From Planctomycetota bacterium (lineage in GTDB: Bacteria; Planctomycetota; Planctomycetia; Planctomycetales; Planctomycetaceae), in contig JACTNB010000013.1 of the NCBI GenBank assembly GCA_014584345.1, forward strand, positions 1 to 64,000: 64,000 bases of DNA, given 5' to 3'. This document shows, piece by piece, positions 47,925 to 61,184 of this stretch. Every line of letters starts with the position of its first letter. Position 1 is the first letter of the stretch. The notes under the pieces are model-generated. The model saw only the letters and a program-made list of their open reading frames with translations, was not told where the DNA came from and ran no database searches. The translations under genes and the position numbers were made by a program.

Positions 47925-50296
47925 GAGCGTGTTTCATTGATCGAATTGAGAGAGACGGCGGTTTGACGCGGGACAGAACGATTCACCCGAGTAGACAATA
48001 TCAGTTTCCGGCACACTCGCCGGACTTCTCCGACTTCCACGTCGACAACAGGCCGGGACGAGCACGAATAGGTTGCCCAGTCGGACAAGCGGGAAAGGGT
48101 GTGCAAATCGGTTGGAGTCACACCGACGCGCTCGGGTTCCAGCAGCCCCGAACGCAGATAACGCCCGAATGACATGCATGCGGGGCGGGGCGTGCCGGCC
48201 AGTTGCAGTTTCCGTTCCAGCACCTTCAGTGAATTCAGCACCAACGGTCCCACGTGTTCGCGAACTCCTGGCCGGTCGTGAAGTAGCCGCCAGCGCCAGG
48301 TCAACAGCTGCGATTCAATTCGGTCTCGCTGCTGCACCGTGATCAGGCCGAGCAGGCCGACTGCCAGGCTGATCGGCCAGTAAACCAGCAGGAGCCAGCC
48401 TCCCCGCTTGATGTATATCCAGGCCGAGGCCAGCAGTGAACGCCTCGGCTGCAACGTTTCGTAGCCCGGAGTGGTCTCCAGCGTGGCCCAGTTGGAACCT
48501 CCCAGGCTGACTTCGGCCCACCAATGGATATCCTCGGGTTCGACCGCCGTCTGCCGCGCCAGCGGGTCGTAGTTTTCCGGAGAGGCGTAAAAACCGCTGA
48601 CGGCGCGGCAGGCAATCCCCTGTGAGCGGCACAACAGCACGGCGGCACTGGCAAACAGGTAGTCGGTCCTTCGTTTTCCATCTCGCAGAAACCAGGCGAC
48701 CGGGTTTTCGCAGTCGTCCGGCACGATCACGTCCGGGTCGTGGATGTATTCCGCGCGCAATCGCTCGCGGATCGCAACCACCTTTTCCCATTTAGTCCGG
48801 CAGTCCGCGGTCCATTCGTCGGCAATCTCGCGGAGGCTTTCCATTTCGCTTCCCCGCGGGAGGGCCAGCAGTTCGGGCGCGCCGCTGAAAAAGGTGTGCG
48901 TCTCGTGTGACAGGCGATGTTCATCCAGCAAATGTGACTGCAGGTGGATTACGGTCATGCCCGGAAGTGTTTTCCGGTCCATTGCCAGAATATCCTGTTG
49001 TTCCCAGCGAAACAGATCCGCCCGATCACATAGGTCGATATGTACTCCCAGCAGATTGACTGGCGACAGCACCCGGTTCGTCTTGATATTCAGCACGCGC
49101 AGGGCATGGGGCTCCGTATGGAAAATGTCGTGCTCCAGGCTGCGCATTGGCCAGCGAATCCAGGGAGTTCCCTTCAAGTCCACCACGGACAGTTGTCGGG
49201 CGCGGTCTGGGGACAGCGCTTCCGGATACCACTCGTAACCATCGAATAGGTCGTAGGTGGTATGCCTGAGATGGACTGGCACGCGACCCACCAGGTGCAA
49301 CACCGCGCGGGACGGGGTGTCCTGGAGGTGACGATGACCTGGGTTTTCGCGTCGCCGACGCTCGAGCGTAAATGTCTTCCCCGACTTTTTCGCCTCTGCC
49401 ATGCGATGATGGTTGGGGGTGAACAATTCCGGGGGCAAGGCAATGGCCCGATCCGATTTCTTGGGGGGCTTGGGTTCGCCGTACGTGTCCTGGAAAACGT
49501 CGTACAAGCTAGGTTCCTGGCCTTCGATGAAGGGAGCCTCTTCGATGGGGGCGAAACTCATTGCCCGTTCCGTACCGGGCACCAACGCGTTGCCGTCTCC
49601 CACGCCGGCACGGGCGAAATCATCGGCTCGTCCCGTTCCGCCAGAACTGGGCAGGAAGCCTTGCAGCATCCGTGTACGCGATTCCGTGGGCAAGGCCAAC
49701 AGGCTGACGGACAACAGCAGCACTATCGACAGGCACGACAAAAGCAGCCAGGGGGCCCGTGCCTGCTGGCCAACCACGTATTCCGTTTTCAACGCGGACC
49801 AATAAACCGTGCTCAACCAGCAGACACCAATCAGCAGGTACACTCCACTGACAGCCACCAGACTGAGATCCGGTGTGGTCGAAACACAAAACAGCAGCGC
49901 GAACAGACTGCTCAAGACGGCGAGTCGTTCCACGCGCGGATGACACGCCCAGAACAGCAAGACCACGGCCAGATTCCGGAAGCCAATAAGCAACTGAACT
50001 TCCAGGGGATGCCCCGTTCCCGTCCCCCAGCGCCAGAAGGGTTCGATCAATAACGGTGCGGCCATTGCCAGCAGAGAGAGCATCATCGTCAGCCCCGTAA
50101 TCGCCACATGGCGTCCCCTCGTCCAGGCCAGCGCACCGCCCGAAGTGATTGCCAGCAGAATTCCCTTCAAGGAAATTCCCCACACGTCGCGGCTCTCCGC
50201 CCCCACGACGATTTCCGTGGCCAAGTGGGCCAACAGTACCAGGCTCCAAGTCAGCCAGAGCGTGGGATGGCGTTGCACCATTTCACGAAATCGCAT
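47921..50296 (-). CDS. Membrane transglutaminase-like protein, probably inactive
   Basis: A 791-residue membrane protein. The N-terminal part (about 10-220) has several membrane helices (VWGISLKGILLAITSGGALA, ITGLTMMLSLLAMAAPLLIE), followed by an extracytoplasmic region with a transglutaminase-like core (about 500-610) and a further membrane helix (about 630-655). The usual G-x-C-x-x-F-A-S active-site motif reads RRTDYLFASA near residue 540, with Asp at the Cys position; the His is kept in IHWWAEV (about 587), and the usual DPTPG reads LETTPG (about 604). It probably lacks enzyme activity. Overlaps DUF58 (14 nt) and MoxR (4 nt). Confidence 0.85.
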   Translation of the reverse strand: MRFREMVQRHPTLWLTWSLVLLAHLATEIVVGAESRDVWGISLKGILLAITSGGALAWTRGRHVAITGLTMMLSLLAMAAPLLIEPFWRWGTGTGHPLEVQLLIGFRNLAVVLLFWACHPRVERLAVLSSLFALLFCVSTTPDLSLVAVSGVYLLIGVCWLSTVYWSALKTEYVVGQQARAPWLLLSCLSIVLLLSVSLLALPTESRTRMLQGFLPSSGGTGRADDFARAGVGDGNALVPGTERAMSFAPIEEAPFIEGQEPSLYDVFQDTYGEPKPPKKSDRAIALPPELFTPNHHRMAEAKKSGKTFTLERRRRENPGHRHLQDTPSRAVLHLVGRVPVHLRHTTYDLFDGYEWYPEALSPDRARQLSVVDLKGTPWIRWPMRSLEHDIFHTEPHALRVLNIKTNRVLSPVNLLGVHIDLCDRADLFRWEQQDILAMDRKTLPGMTVIHLQSHLLDEHRLSHETHTFFSGAPELLALPRGSEMESLREIADEWTADCRTKWEKVVAIRERLRAEYIHDPDVIVPDDCENPVAWFLRDGKRRTDYLFASAAVLLCRSQGIACRAVSGFYASPENYDPLARQTAVEPEDIHWWAEVSLGGSNWATLETTPGYETLQPRRSLLASAWIYIKRGGWLLLVYWPISLAVGLLGLITVQQRDRIESQLLTWRWRLLHDRPGVREHVGPLVLNSLKVLERKLQLAGTPRPACMSFGRYLRSGLLEPERVGVTPTDLHTLSRLSDWATYSCSSRPVVDVEVGEVRRVCRKLILSTRVNRSVPRQTAVSLNSINETRS

Positions 50297-51545
50297 GGCA
50301 CAACCTCCGCCATTCCCGTTTTAGCGAACTTGTCAATTCCGTTGGCCCGTGAAGTACAATCCGCTGAGACATTCCCTCGCGCCAATTGGATTCCATTGGA
50401 AAGCGGCTAGCAGGAGCCCGTTCCGCGCCAAACCCGTCCGTCAGCAGTACGATCCGCGGGCCACGTGTGAAATCAACCGAGCGTTCCGTCAAAACGGCAA
50501 TCCGTAGATTTCCGTCACTGGTTCGTGCAGAGGGACTGGCAACCTCCGCCGTCCCATTCCTGGGCACGTGAGCCAAGCGGTGTAGTAAACGGCGCATCCC
50601 GTGCTGGCCAGGCTGAAGCAAAATGGATTCACCAGCCAGGTCGGCTCGCACGGCAATCCCTTGAGTGCTCAACTCCCGGCAGATGCCCGCGAAGATACGA
50701 ATCGACCATTCCAGCGACGAATCGGGACCGGGGGGACCGTGGTTTGCCCCGGCCGTATCAAGGGAGACAACGGCCGAAGTGTGCAGCACGGCTTGCCGTT
50801 CGAGGCAGATCAGACGCGACATGCGCGCCGACAGGGCCCAGTGAACACTGCGCAGTGAATCCCCCTGGCGGAATGCCCGTGTCCCCGCCACGTCACCGGA
50901 GTCGCCCGTCCTGCGATCCGAATAAATATCATCTCCCCATCCCGTCAGGCCGATATCGGGTACTGCGTCCAGTTCCACCGGCTTGGGGAACACGATCAAC
51001 TGCCCATCGACTTGTACATCGCGCCGGGCAGTCCAGACTCCAAACGGAAACCCCGACTGCACGCAAATCGACTTTTCGGGATAGACGCCGCGTTGAGTCG
51101 GGGTAAACGACCAGACATATTGACTCGTGCTCAAGCCGTTCACCCGCGAGAACGATACCAGAACTTCCTGGCCTGGCACTCCGCCACTTAAGGATATCCC
51201 CCAGGCAGGCAAGGGTAAGCGATTGCGGATCGTGACCCGTATCTGTGTCGTCTGGCCCTCTTCACACCAGGCCTGATCAAAATGCACCCGAGCGTTGATG
51301 CCCCGAATGGTCGCCGCTGGCCAGGCCAGACCAGCAACGGCCACCAGCAGCAGCCCCGCAAACAGCAGCCAGGCCTGTGGAGCCACGAACATCCCGCAAA
51401 TGGCAGCCGTCAACGCAACCGTCGCCATGCCGACCAGAGGCTGCTTCATCCAATAAACCCAGCGATTGGCCCAAGGACAAAAATCATAATTCAAGACGCG
51501 ATGGAATCGGGAGAGCAGCCCCTGGTCTGCTGTGGCTTTTGTCAT
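50283..51545 (-). CDS. DUF58 membrane protein
   Basis: A 420-residue protein with two N-terminal membrane helices (VGMATVALTAAICGMFVA; WLLFAGLLLVAVAGLAW), a beta-rich part, and the DUF58 core with DDIYSDRRTGDSGDVAGTRA and FRQGDSLRSVHWALSARMSR, close to the family pattern G-x-E-F...R-x-Y-x-x-G-D...I-x-W. A VWA-like C-terminal part follows. DUF58 proteins work with MoxR ATPases, which lies two genes on. ATG 51545 has GGGAGAT upstream; an earlier in-frame ATG at 51599 is less likely. First gene of the operon. Confidence 0.88.
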   Translation of the reverse strand: MTKATADQGLLSRFHRVLNYDFCPWANRWVYWMKQPLVGMATVALTAAICGMFVAPQAWLLFAGLLLVAVAGLAWPAATIRGINARVHFDQAWCEEGQTTQIRVTIRNRLPLPAWGISLSGGVPGQEVLVSFSRVNGLSTSQYVWSFTPTQRGVYPEKSICVQSGFPFGVWTARRDVQVDGQLIVFPKPVELDAVPDIGLTGWGDDIYSDRRTGDSGDVAGTRAFRQGDSLRSVHWALSARMSRLICLERQAVLHTSAVVSLDTAGANHGPPGPDSSLEWSIRIFAGICRELSTQGIAVRADLAGESILLQPGQHGMRRLLHRLAHVPRNGTAEVASPSARTSDGNLRIAVLTERSVDFTRGPRIVLLTDGFGAERAPASRFPMESNWREGMSQRIVLHGPTELTSSLKREWRRLCHAIS

Positions 51546-51905
51546 CACGAGTGATCTCCCATGCCCAGGCTCACGAGGCTTCGCGGGATGGTTCGGCATT
51601 CAGAAAAACAAACACAAAATGCAAGAGTACGAATAATGCAATTGCACAATGAATGCAACACACTCACAAGAGGATACGCGTGGAAGCCGTCGCCGTTGGA
51701 TAATTTTGTCGAGATTTTGCTTTTTTCTGTTCCGGGAATGTGCGGATTCGATACGTTTCTGATTTTGTTATTCCTACCCTTGGCTGATAAGCATGTGTTG
51801 ATTTATCCTTCTGGTTGGCTTAGATTAAAGATCGTAGTATTGCTAAATACCCTTATGTGAATATTAGTGCACATTAAATTTCTTGTCTTTCACAAGGAGA
51901 CCGTA
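51546..51905. promoter_or_regulatory. Divergent intergenic region with DUF1559 promoter
   Basis: AT-rich 360-bp region between DUF58 (-) and DUF1559 (+). A promoter candidate for the latter is TTGATT (51798-51803), 17 nt, TAGATT (51821-51826), 79 nt before ATG 51906, a spacing like the other DUF1559 promoters. No clear promoter for the minus-strand operon is seen. CAAGGAGA precedes ATG 51906. Confidence 0.45.
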
Positions 51906-52910
<1,005 letters not shown>

Positions 52911-53033
52911 TCGGCGTTCCTGGGACGCGGAGCGAACTCTGCCGAGACAGTTAAAAACAACCGGGACGGAGCCAGTCCGACAACTCGCTCCGTCTTTCTT
53001 CAAGATTGGCAATTCACTTCTGGGAGGGCCTGC

Positions 53034-53495
53034 ATGCTGCCAAGAATTCAATGGAGAGGAAAGGGGACGCCGATCCTCCTGGCCTGCGTTTTACTCGGCT
53101 GTGGCGGAAATCACGCCGAGATCAAGGGACGCAGTAAAGTCGTTCCCGTGCAGGGAACCGTCATGTATCAGGGCGCCCCGCTGGCCGGTGCCGTGGTGAT
53201 GTTCCATGCCGAATCGGCAGAACTGACGGCCAGCGGCTTGACCAACGAGCAGGGGGTCTTCCAACTTCGTACTTACGACAAGACCGACGGCGCTGTTCCG
53301 GGATCGCATAAAGTCACGGTCAAAAAGGTCGAGGTCAAAACGGTTCCGCATCCCGATGACGTCAACCTGGGCCCCATCTCCTCCGAAGAGATCTGGCATA
53401 CACCCAAGAAGTACGCCACCCCCGCGGAAACTCCGTTGACCATCACCGTCGGCGAACAAGGCGAGAAGAATCTCGCAATTACCCTGGAAGAGTAA
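53034..53495 (+). CDS. Small lipoprotein paired with DUF1559 gene
   Basis: A 153-residue lipoprotein with signal GTPILLACVLLGC, lipobox LLGC, and a beta-sandwich body beginning VPVQGTVMYQGAPLAGAVVM, with GLTNEQGVFQLRTYDKTDGA and GSHKVTVKKVEV typical of carboxypeptidase-regulatory-like domains. GGGAGG precedes the ATG. Same layout as the pairs at 1765 and 21919. Function unknown. Confidence 0.85.
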   Translation: MLPRIQWRGKGTPILLACVLLGCGGNHAEIKGRSKVVPVQGTVMYQGAPLAGAVVMFHAESAELTASGLTNEQGVFQLRTYDKTDGAVPGSHKVTVKKVEVKTVPHPDDVNLGPISSEEIWHTPKKYATPAETPLTITVGEQGEKNLAITLEE

Positions 53496-53535
53496 TATTC
53501 CGGGGCCTTGGGAAAAACCGTATGACGGGCCAGAC

Positions 53536-55344
53536 TTACCGGATGCGTTGCATCCGCCAGAAGTTGGGGTAGAACGGAAAGTAGTGCAGGGGGTATTCCT
53601 TGTCGGTAACCAGTTCGCCCCCCGCAAACTTCTTGTGATAGCTCAAGCGAAAGGCGAGTCCCTGCTCGACACCGATCGGGATGCCATGCGGCCAGTAGAT
53701 GAAAAACGCCTTGCCCACGAACGCATCGCGGGGAACGGTGTGTGTGCTTTCCCAGAAGCGGCTATCCGAACTGCGGGGGCTGTTATCTCCCAGAACAAAA
53801 TACTCGCCCAGGGGAATTTTGTATTCCAGGATATCCCATTCCTGGCGATGATTCAGGTAGGACTTGCGCCACTCTTCCACGTTCCCCAGCAGCAGACTGT
53901 CGTTTTCGTTGGGCATGTAACGCCCGCGGTAGTAGATATCTCGCTCCAGCAGTAAGTTGGAAACGGTCATTTCAACTCCCCGGGCCGCGATCCCCACGGG
54001 AGTGTAGTCGGATTCCTGGGGCAGCATGCCATGCACCGAACTGCTTTCGTATTCGGCGGCGGAACCGAAATCGATCAGTGTCTGATTGATCCACAGGCAG
54101 AGTCGATCATCGACATTCGCGAACCGAAAGGTGTATTTGCCCGCGCCGCGGAAACGGGTGGTGGCGGTTGCCATCTCGATTTCTTCCTCGGGGTCGAGAC
54201 TCGTGTCGGTCCGCGTCAGGCGGGCCTGGCCGGTTGTCGGATTCAGATGGCAGCGATACCAGTGCAGTCCTTCCGTCAGTTCGAGGGTCACCTCCGCGTC
54301 GGGTGCGGGTTTTCCGAGTTGCATCGTGCCGCTGACCGTTAAATCACCCACCCAGAAGACTTCGTCGGTGTCGGGGGTGGCCAGGCTTTCCGAGGTTGCG
54401 TTGTAACTGCAGAAATCACCAATCAGGCGCGGTGCCGGCTCAAGGTCGCGCTTGGTTCGGAACCGTTCCCAGGTTTGTCGCACGGGGACGAAATTTCGAT
54501 AGCGCAACCAGTGACGCTCCCCCTGGGCCGCCGCCTCGGACGACAACGTGTAACTCCGCGCGTGGTCGTCCAGGGTCCAGGCATTTTCGCTTTCGGACCA
54601 ACCTGCCACGGTCAATGGCGTGTCGCGGTTGTCGAGTTGCACTCCCGCCCAGCGTTCCGGCCAGCCCGCTGCCCGGAGATTCCGCGCGGGATAGGCATCG
54701 TTGTAGACGGGAATTTGAATGGCCTGTTGTTTATTCGGATCGTCCTTGCGCAGAATTTCCGCGTGCTGGTTTCCCCCGATTCGATAGACGTTCCCCCCCT
54801 GGATCCGAATGGTTTCGCCGGGCAGTCCGATCAACCGCTTGATGTAGTTCGTCTTCGAATCTTCCGGGTATTTGAACACGACCACGTCGAAACGCTGGGG
54901 ATCCTGCAATTCGTAGATGAACTTGTTGACGAGAATGCGATCCCCCTTGAATGCCGGCGCCTGATAGGCCTGGGGTTCGCTGAACCGGCTGTAGGGGCAC
55001 AAGGCCCGTTGAATCCGGCTGACCACGATGTTGCCGTCACGCAGAATCTCCGTGCTGGCTCCAACCTCGAAGCGGTAACCGGTCTCGGAACTGGTGACCT
55101 CCTTGTGGCGTCCGAAGAGCGTGGGGGCCATCGATCCCGTCGGAATCACGAAGGCTTCGGCCACGTACGTGCGGAACAGAAACGCCAGCACGAACGCAAA
55201 CACCACCGACTCGACGGTTTCGCGAGCAGTCTCCTTTTCCCGTACCGGCTTTTTCGCTTCGGTTGTGGCCGGGGGCGGAGTTTCGGCCGCCACTCCAGCC
55301 TGTTGTGATGGTCCCGGTTTCATGGAGGGGGGCTGACTGGCCAT
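53536..55344 (-). CDS. lepB: Signal peptidase I with large inserted domain
   Basis: A 602-residue membrane peptidase that cleaves signal peptides of exported proteins. Seen: Pro/Glu-rich cytosolic N-terminus, one membrane helix (about 44-60, ESVVFAFVLAFLF), catalytic Ser71 in IPTGSMAPTL, catalytic Lys in NYIKRLIGLPG (about 167), and C-terminal boxes GEYFVLGDNSPRSSDSRFWE (about 510). Normal bacterial LepB is about 200-325 residues. Here about 300 residues are inserted between the Lys box and the final boxes, with a lectin-like beta-sandwich feel (YTFRFANVDDRLCLWINQTL). ATG at 55344, or the internal ATG at 55323, are both possible. Confidence 0.92.
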   Translation of the reverse strand: MASQPPSMKPGPSQQAGVAAETPPPATTEAKKPVREKETARETVESVVFAFVLAFLFRTYVAEAFVIPTGSMAPTLFGRHKEVTSSETGYRFEVGASTEILRDGNIVVSRIQRALCPYSRFSEPQAYQAPAFKGDRILVNKFIYELQDPQRFDVVVFKYPEDSKTNYIKRLIGLPGETIRIQGGNVYRIGGNQHAEILRKDDPNKQQAIQIPVYNDAYPARNLRAAGWPERWAGVQLDNRDTPLTVAGWSESENAWTLDDHARSYTLSSEAAAQGERHWLRYRNFVPVRQTWERFRTKRDLEPAPRLIGDFCSYNATSESLATPDTDEVFWVGDLTVSGTMQLGKPAPDAEVTLELTEGLHWYRCHLNPTTGQARLTRTDTSLDPEEEIEMATATTRFRGAGKYTFRFANVDDRLCLWINQTLIDFGSAAEYESSSVHGMLPQESDYTPVGIAARGVEMTVSNLLLERDIYYRGRYMPNENDSLLLGNVEEWRKSYLNHRQEWDILEYKIPLGEYFVLGDNSPRSSDSRFWESTHTVPRDAFVGKAFFIYWPHGIPIGVEQGLAFRLSYHKKFAGGELVTDKEYPLHYFPFYPNFWRMQRIR

Positions 55345-55525
55345 TCACGTCGCTATCTGATCTCGAATCCTGAATCCCTGGTCTTCGGCAACTTCACGCG
55401 AAATTACCCCTGTTGCTGTTACGGTAATCGATTCGCCGGTGTTGGGCAATAAGGGCGTGCGGTGGAGATTTCCACGAAATCCGGCGGAGGTTACCTGCTG
55501 CATGTTCCCCAGGCCGCTGCAGCCC

Positions 55526-56914
<1,389 letters not shown>

Positions 56915-57109
56915 GCTGCTTTCCTTTTGTAGTTCTGTCTGGTTTCGCCTCACAGTAACTCACGCCTGCCAGACACGCAACTTACCGCCCGGCTGGATCA
57001 GGGCCTGTACCGCGACCCGCGGGGCGCAGACCCCTTTATTCGGCAGGGCAGGAATAATTCCCCCGGGCCAGCCCGAGCATTTCGACTCGCCGCGATTCCG
57101 CCGCGGAGG

Positions 57110-58054
57110 TCAATTCTTTTTTTGCTCCTCGGCCCGCGCGATCCAGCGTTCGGGATCGTCTTCAAACGCGGCTTTGCACCCGGTGCAGCAAACGTAATAG
57201 GTTTGCCCCTTGTGGCTGACAGTCATGGTTCCCAGCCCTCCCGAGATGATGCAGGTCTTTTCGCCATAGCCTTCGTCGATCAAGGCGAGGGAAGTTCCTT
57301 CCCGCTGGGTCGAGACGGTATCGATCCGGAAAAACCGGTCGTCGGCTCCTCGCTGGCGATACACTTCCAGCAGGTAACGATTATTGTTTTGCTGATTAAA
57401 AACCAGACGCAACAGCCCCTCGGGATTCGTGCCGACTTCGGTCAATTCCAGCTTGTAGGTTCTCTGGGGTTTGCCATCGTCTCCCTGGACATCGGAGATT
57501 TCGGAGAGGAACCGCCCCTCGCAAACCAGTTTTTCCCCGTTCACGCCTTGCAGTGTCAGCCGATAATTCTCGTTCGCGGGGAGGTACGTCAGGTGGGCCT
57601 GGCGATAGAACGGGCTTTTTTCCGATTCCATGACCAGCGCGGGCTGCTGGGGATCGGTCTGAAAATCCCAGACCCATTCGGTTTCGTCCACATTCTTGGA
57701 ACCGCCATATTCCTTTTGCGTGATCCCCCGCCAGGTCCCCAGCAGCACCTGCAACTCCTTCAAGCGGGCGATAATCGTCTCGGGGCCGCTGGCTATGGCC
57801 GCTGCCGCGCCACCGTTTTTCGTGCTTGCCTTCGAAGTCATCGCCGCATCGCCACCGCCGAAGGTAATGACGGGTAATTCCGGCAAGGGGACCTCGGAGG
57901 AAGCGGATGAGGCCGATGGGGCGGTTTCCACCGGAACGGCGGCGGGCTGTGGTGGCTGCGTGGTGGCATCGGTTTGCGCGGGGGGTGCGGGTGACTCGGA
58001 GCAACTCATCAGGAAACAGGTCAGCAGCAACAGTATCGCCGTAAGGGAACGCAT
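57110..58054 (-). CDS. Putative lipoprotein with C-terminal YHS-like Cys motif
   Basis: A 314-residue protein with lipoprotein signal MRSLTAILLLLTCFLMSC, a Pro/Ala/Ser-rich linker, a lipocalin-like beta-rich middle (about 90-250; LKELQVLLGTWRGITQKEYG, WVWDFQTDPQQP), and a C-terminal YHS/TRASH-like end (YYVCCTGCKAAFEDDPERW), whose Cys residues may bind a metal. I start at ATG 58054 to give the signal peptide. Function unknown; perhaps a metal-linked sensor or carrier at the cell surface. Confidence 0.7.
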   Translation of the reverse strand: MRSLTAILLLLTCFLMSCSESPAPPAQTDATTQPPQPAAVPVETAPSASSASSEVPLPELPVITFGGGDAAMTSKASTKNGGAAAAIASGPETIIARLKELQVLLGTWRGITQKEYGGSKNVDETEWVWDFQTDPQQPALVMESEKSPFYRQAHLTYLPANENYRLTLQGVNGEKLVCEGRFLSEISDVQGDDGKPQRTYKLELTEVGTNPEGLLRLVFNQQNNNRYLLEVYRQRGADDRFFRIDTVSTQREGTSLALIDEGYGEKTCIISGGLGTMTVSHKGQTYYVCCTGCKAAFEDDPERWIARAEEQKKN

Positions 58055-58230
58055 GGAACGGGCACCTTGATTCAAACAGGGAGAAGCCATGGCGATGCAT
58101 GGTCGAGCACGTCCCTATAACAGAACATATTTACCCGAGACTCGCAAGGTCATGTTCCGTTGACCGCGGTGCCTGGCCGCGTAAGTGCCCCACTGGAAGC
58201 CGAGTCGTCTTCGCGGGACGGAATCGGGCC

Positions 58231-59590
58231 TCAGGGGATCAGGTAGAACCATCCGGTATAAATCCCGACCGTAACCGCGGCCGCCTGCAGATTCAGGGGC
58301 ACGCGGTGATATACCTTGGGGGCCGCCAGGTCTCCCGGGGCCAGGTGGCCCAGCGGGTAGGTCGGTTGAGCCACCTGATGCATGGTCATCTGGTAGGGTA
58401 GCGCCAGGAACTGGGCACTGAAACGCCCCACGGAAACCACGGGCTGGACCAGTGGCCGGTGCATGTGACCGTATCGTTCGAGATTCACGTCCTCGAAGTA
58501 GAGTGGATAATAGCAGACATTCGAAGCGACCCAGGCGTAATCGAGATGCGCGAATTCGCGACGGCGGTAGACATCTTCGTTCGGCAGGGGAGCAATTTCC
58601 GGACAATGGAATTCATCCTGCACGATGCCTGCGGGCGGCGGGCATAAATTGCGGTAGGGGTCGGATTCGCGCACTTCCTTGTTCGGCTCGTAGTCGGGAA
58701 ACGGGGCGATTTCGGACATCTCCTTGACTTCCAAGGAACTGAACTGGTATTCGCTGATCGGTTGCCGGGAAAAGGGGTCCACTTCGGGCAACGGGGACAA
58801 TGGGTCGACAAGTGATGTGCCGCTGCCCTCCCGCTGTGCCAGTCGGGGGACGTCCGCGGGATCGGTGGGGAGAGGCAGACGGGGGATGAACCCCGGTCCC
58901 TGCAGGATCGCTGGCGTTCCGGACGTATGGCTGCCAGGTACCTGGCCAGACGTCGAGACCTGTTTTTGGGTTTTCGGCAGCAATCCCGGATGGGGATCGG
59001 CTGTAATGGTCGCCTTGCCTGATGGGGCGTCCGTGGTTTCCTGAGAGGCGGCCGCGGTGGTTTCAACCTGAAACAATTCCTGATACAAGGTTTCCAGCGT
59101 CGCAAGTGTCCTTGGAGCGGCAGGAACCTCGGGAACGGTTGTCACGGCTGGGCCGGTCGAGACAGCAGGAACGGTTGGCATTTCCGAATCGGCAACAGGT
59201 GCCGCTTCGGGTGCGTGGTCGATTCGCTGGGCCGAGGGGGCCGGGATGCCTGGTAAAGGAGGAGGCAAAATCGCCGCGGGCCTGGTATCCCTGACCGGCG
59301 GTGGGATCAACTCCAGCGGATTCGAGCCGAGGGCATCCTGTGGAGGGGCGACGGGAATCGCGTCACCCCCGGTGCGGGTTTCGCTTTCCGACGATTCAGG
59401 TGTATCCTGACGTCGGCGATCCTTGCGTTCCTCGCGTCGATCGGCGAACCGTTCGCGGAGGCTCCGCCAGCGTTTTTCCGCGGAGCGGTCGCGCAGTTGA
59501 TCGAGCGGATGTTCCTCGGCGGTGAGATGATGTGTCACGAGCCCCGTCAGCAGAGCCAACAGCAATACCAGCCCCGAGACCACCCGTGCA

Positions 59591-59604
<14 letters not shown>
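58231..59604 (-). CDS. Pro-rich exported protein with planctomycete-type C-terminal domain
   Basis: A 457-residue protein. N-terminal hydrophobic helix RVVSGLVLLLALLTGLVTHH (signal anchor), Arg/Glu-rich part, a long Pro/Ala/Thr/Val-rich low-complexity region (about 70-260), then a more conserved C-terminal part (about 340-457) rich in aromatic residues (YAWVASNVCYYPLYFEDVNL, ERYGHMHRPLVQPVVSVGRF). I use GTG 59604, which has GGAG at good distance and overlaps the guaB stop by 14 nt; ATG 59658 lies deep inside guaB. No function known; coupled to guaB by position only. Confidence 0.6.
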
Positions 59605-61084
<1,480 letters not shown>

Positions 61085-61184
61085 GGGAATTTCTTTCCTT
61101 GAACTGGAGGGACCCTTGTCCCCGGGGTGTGGGTAGGTTTTATGTATCTTTCGTGGTGGATGGCCTTGTCCAGAAATCCAGAGA

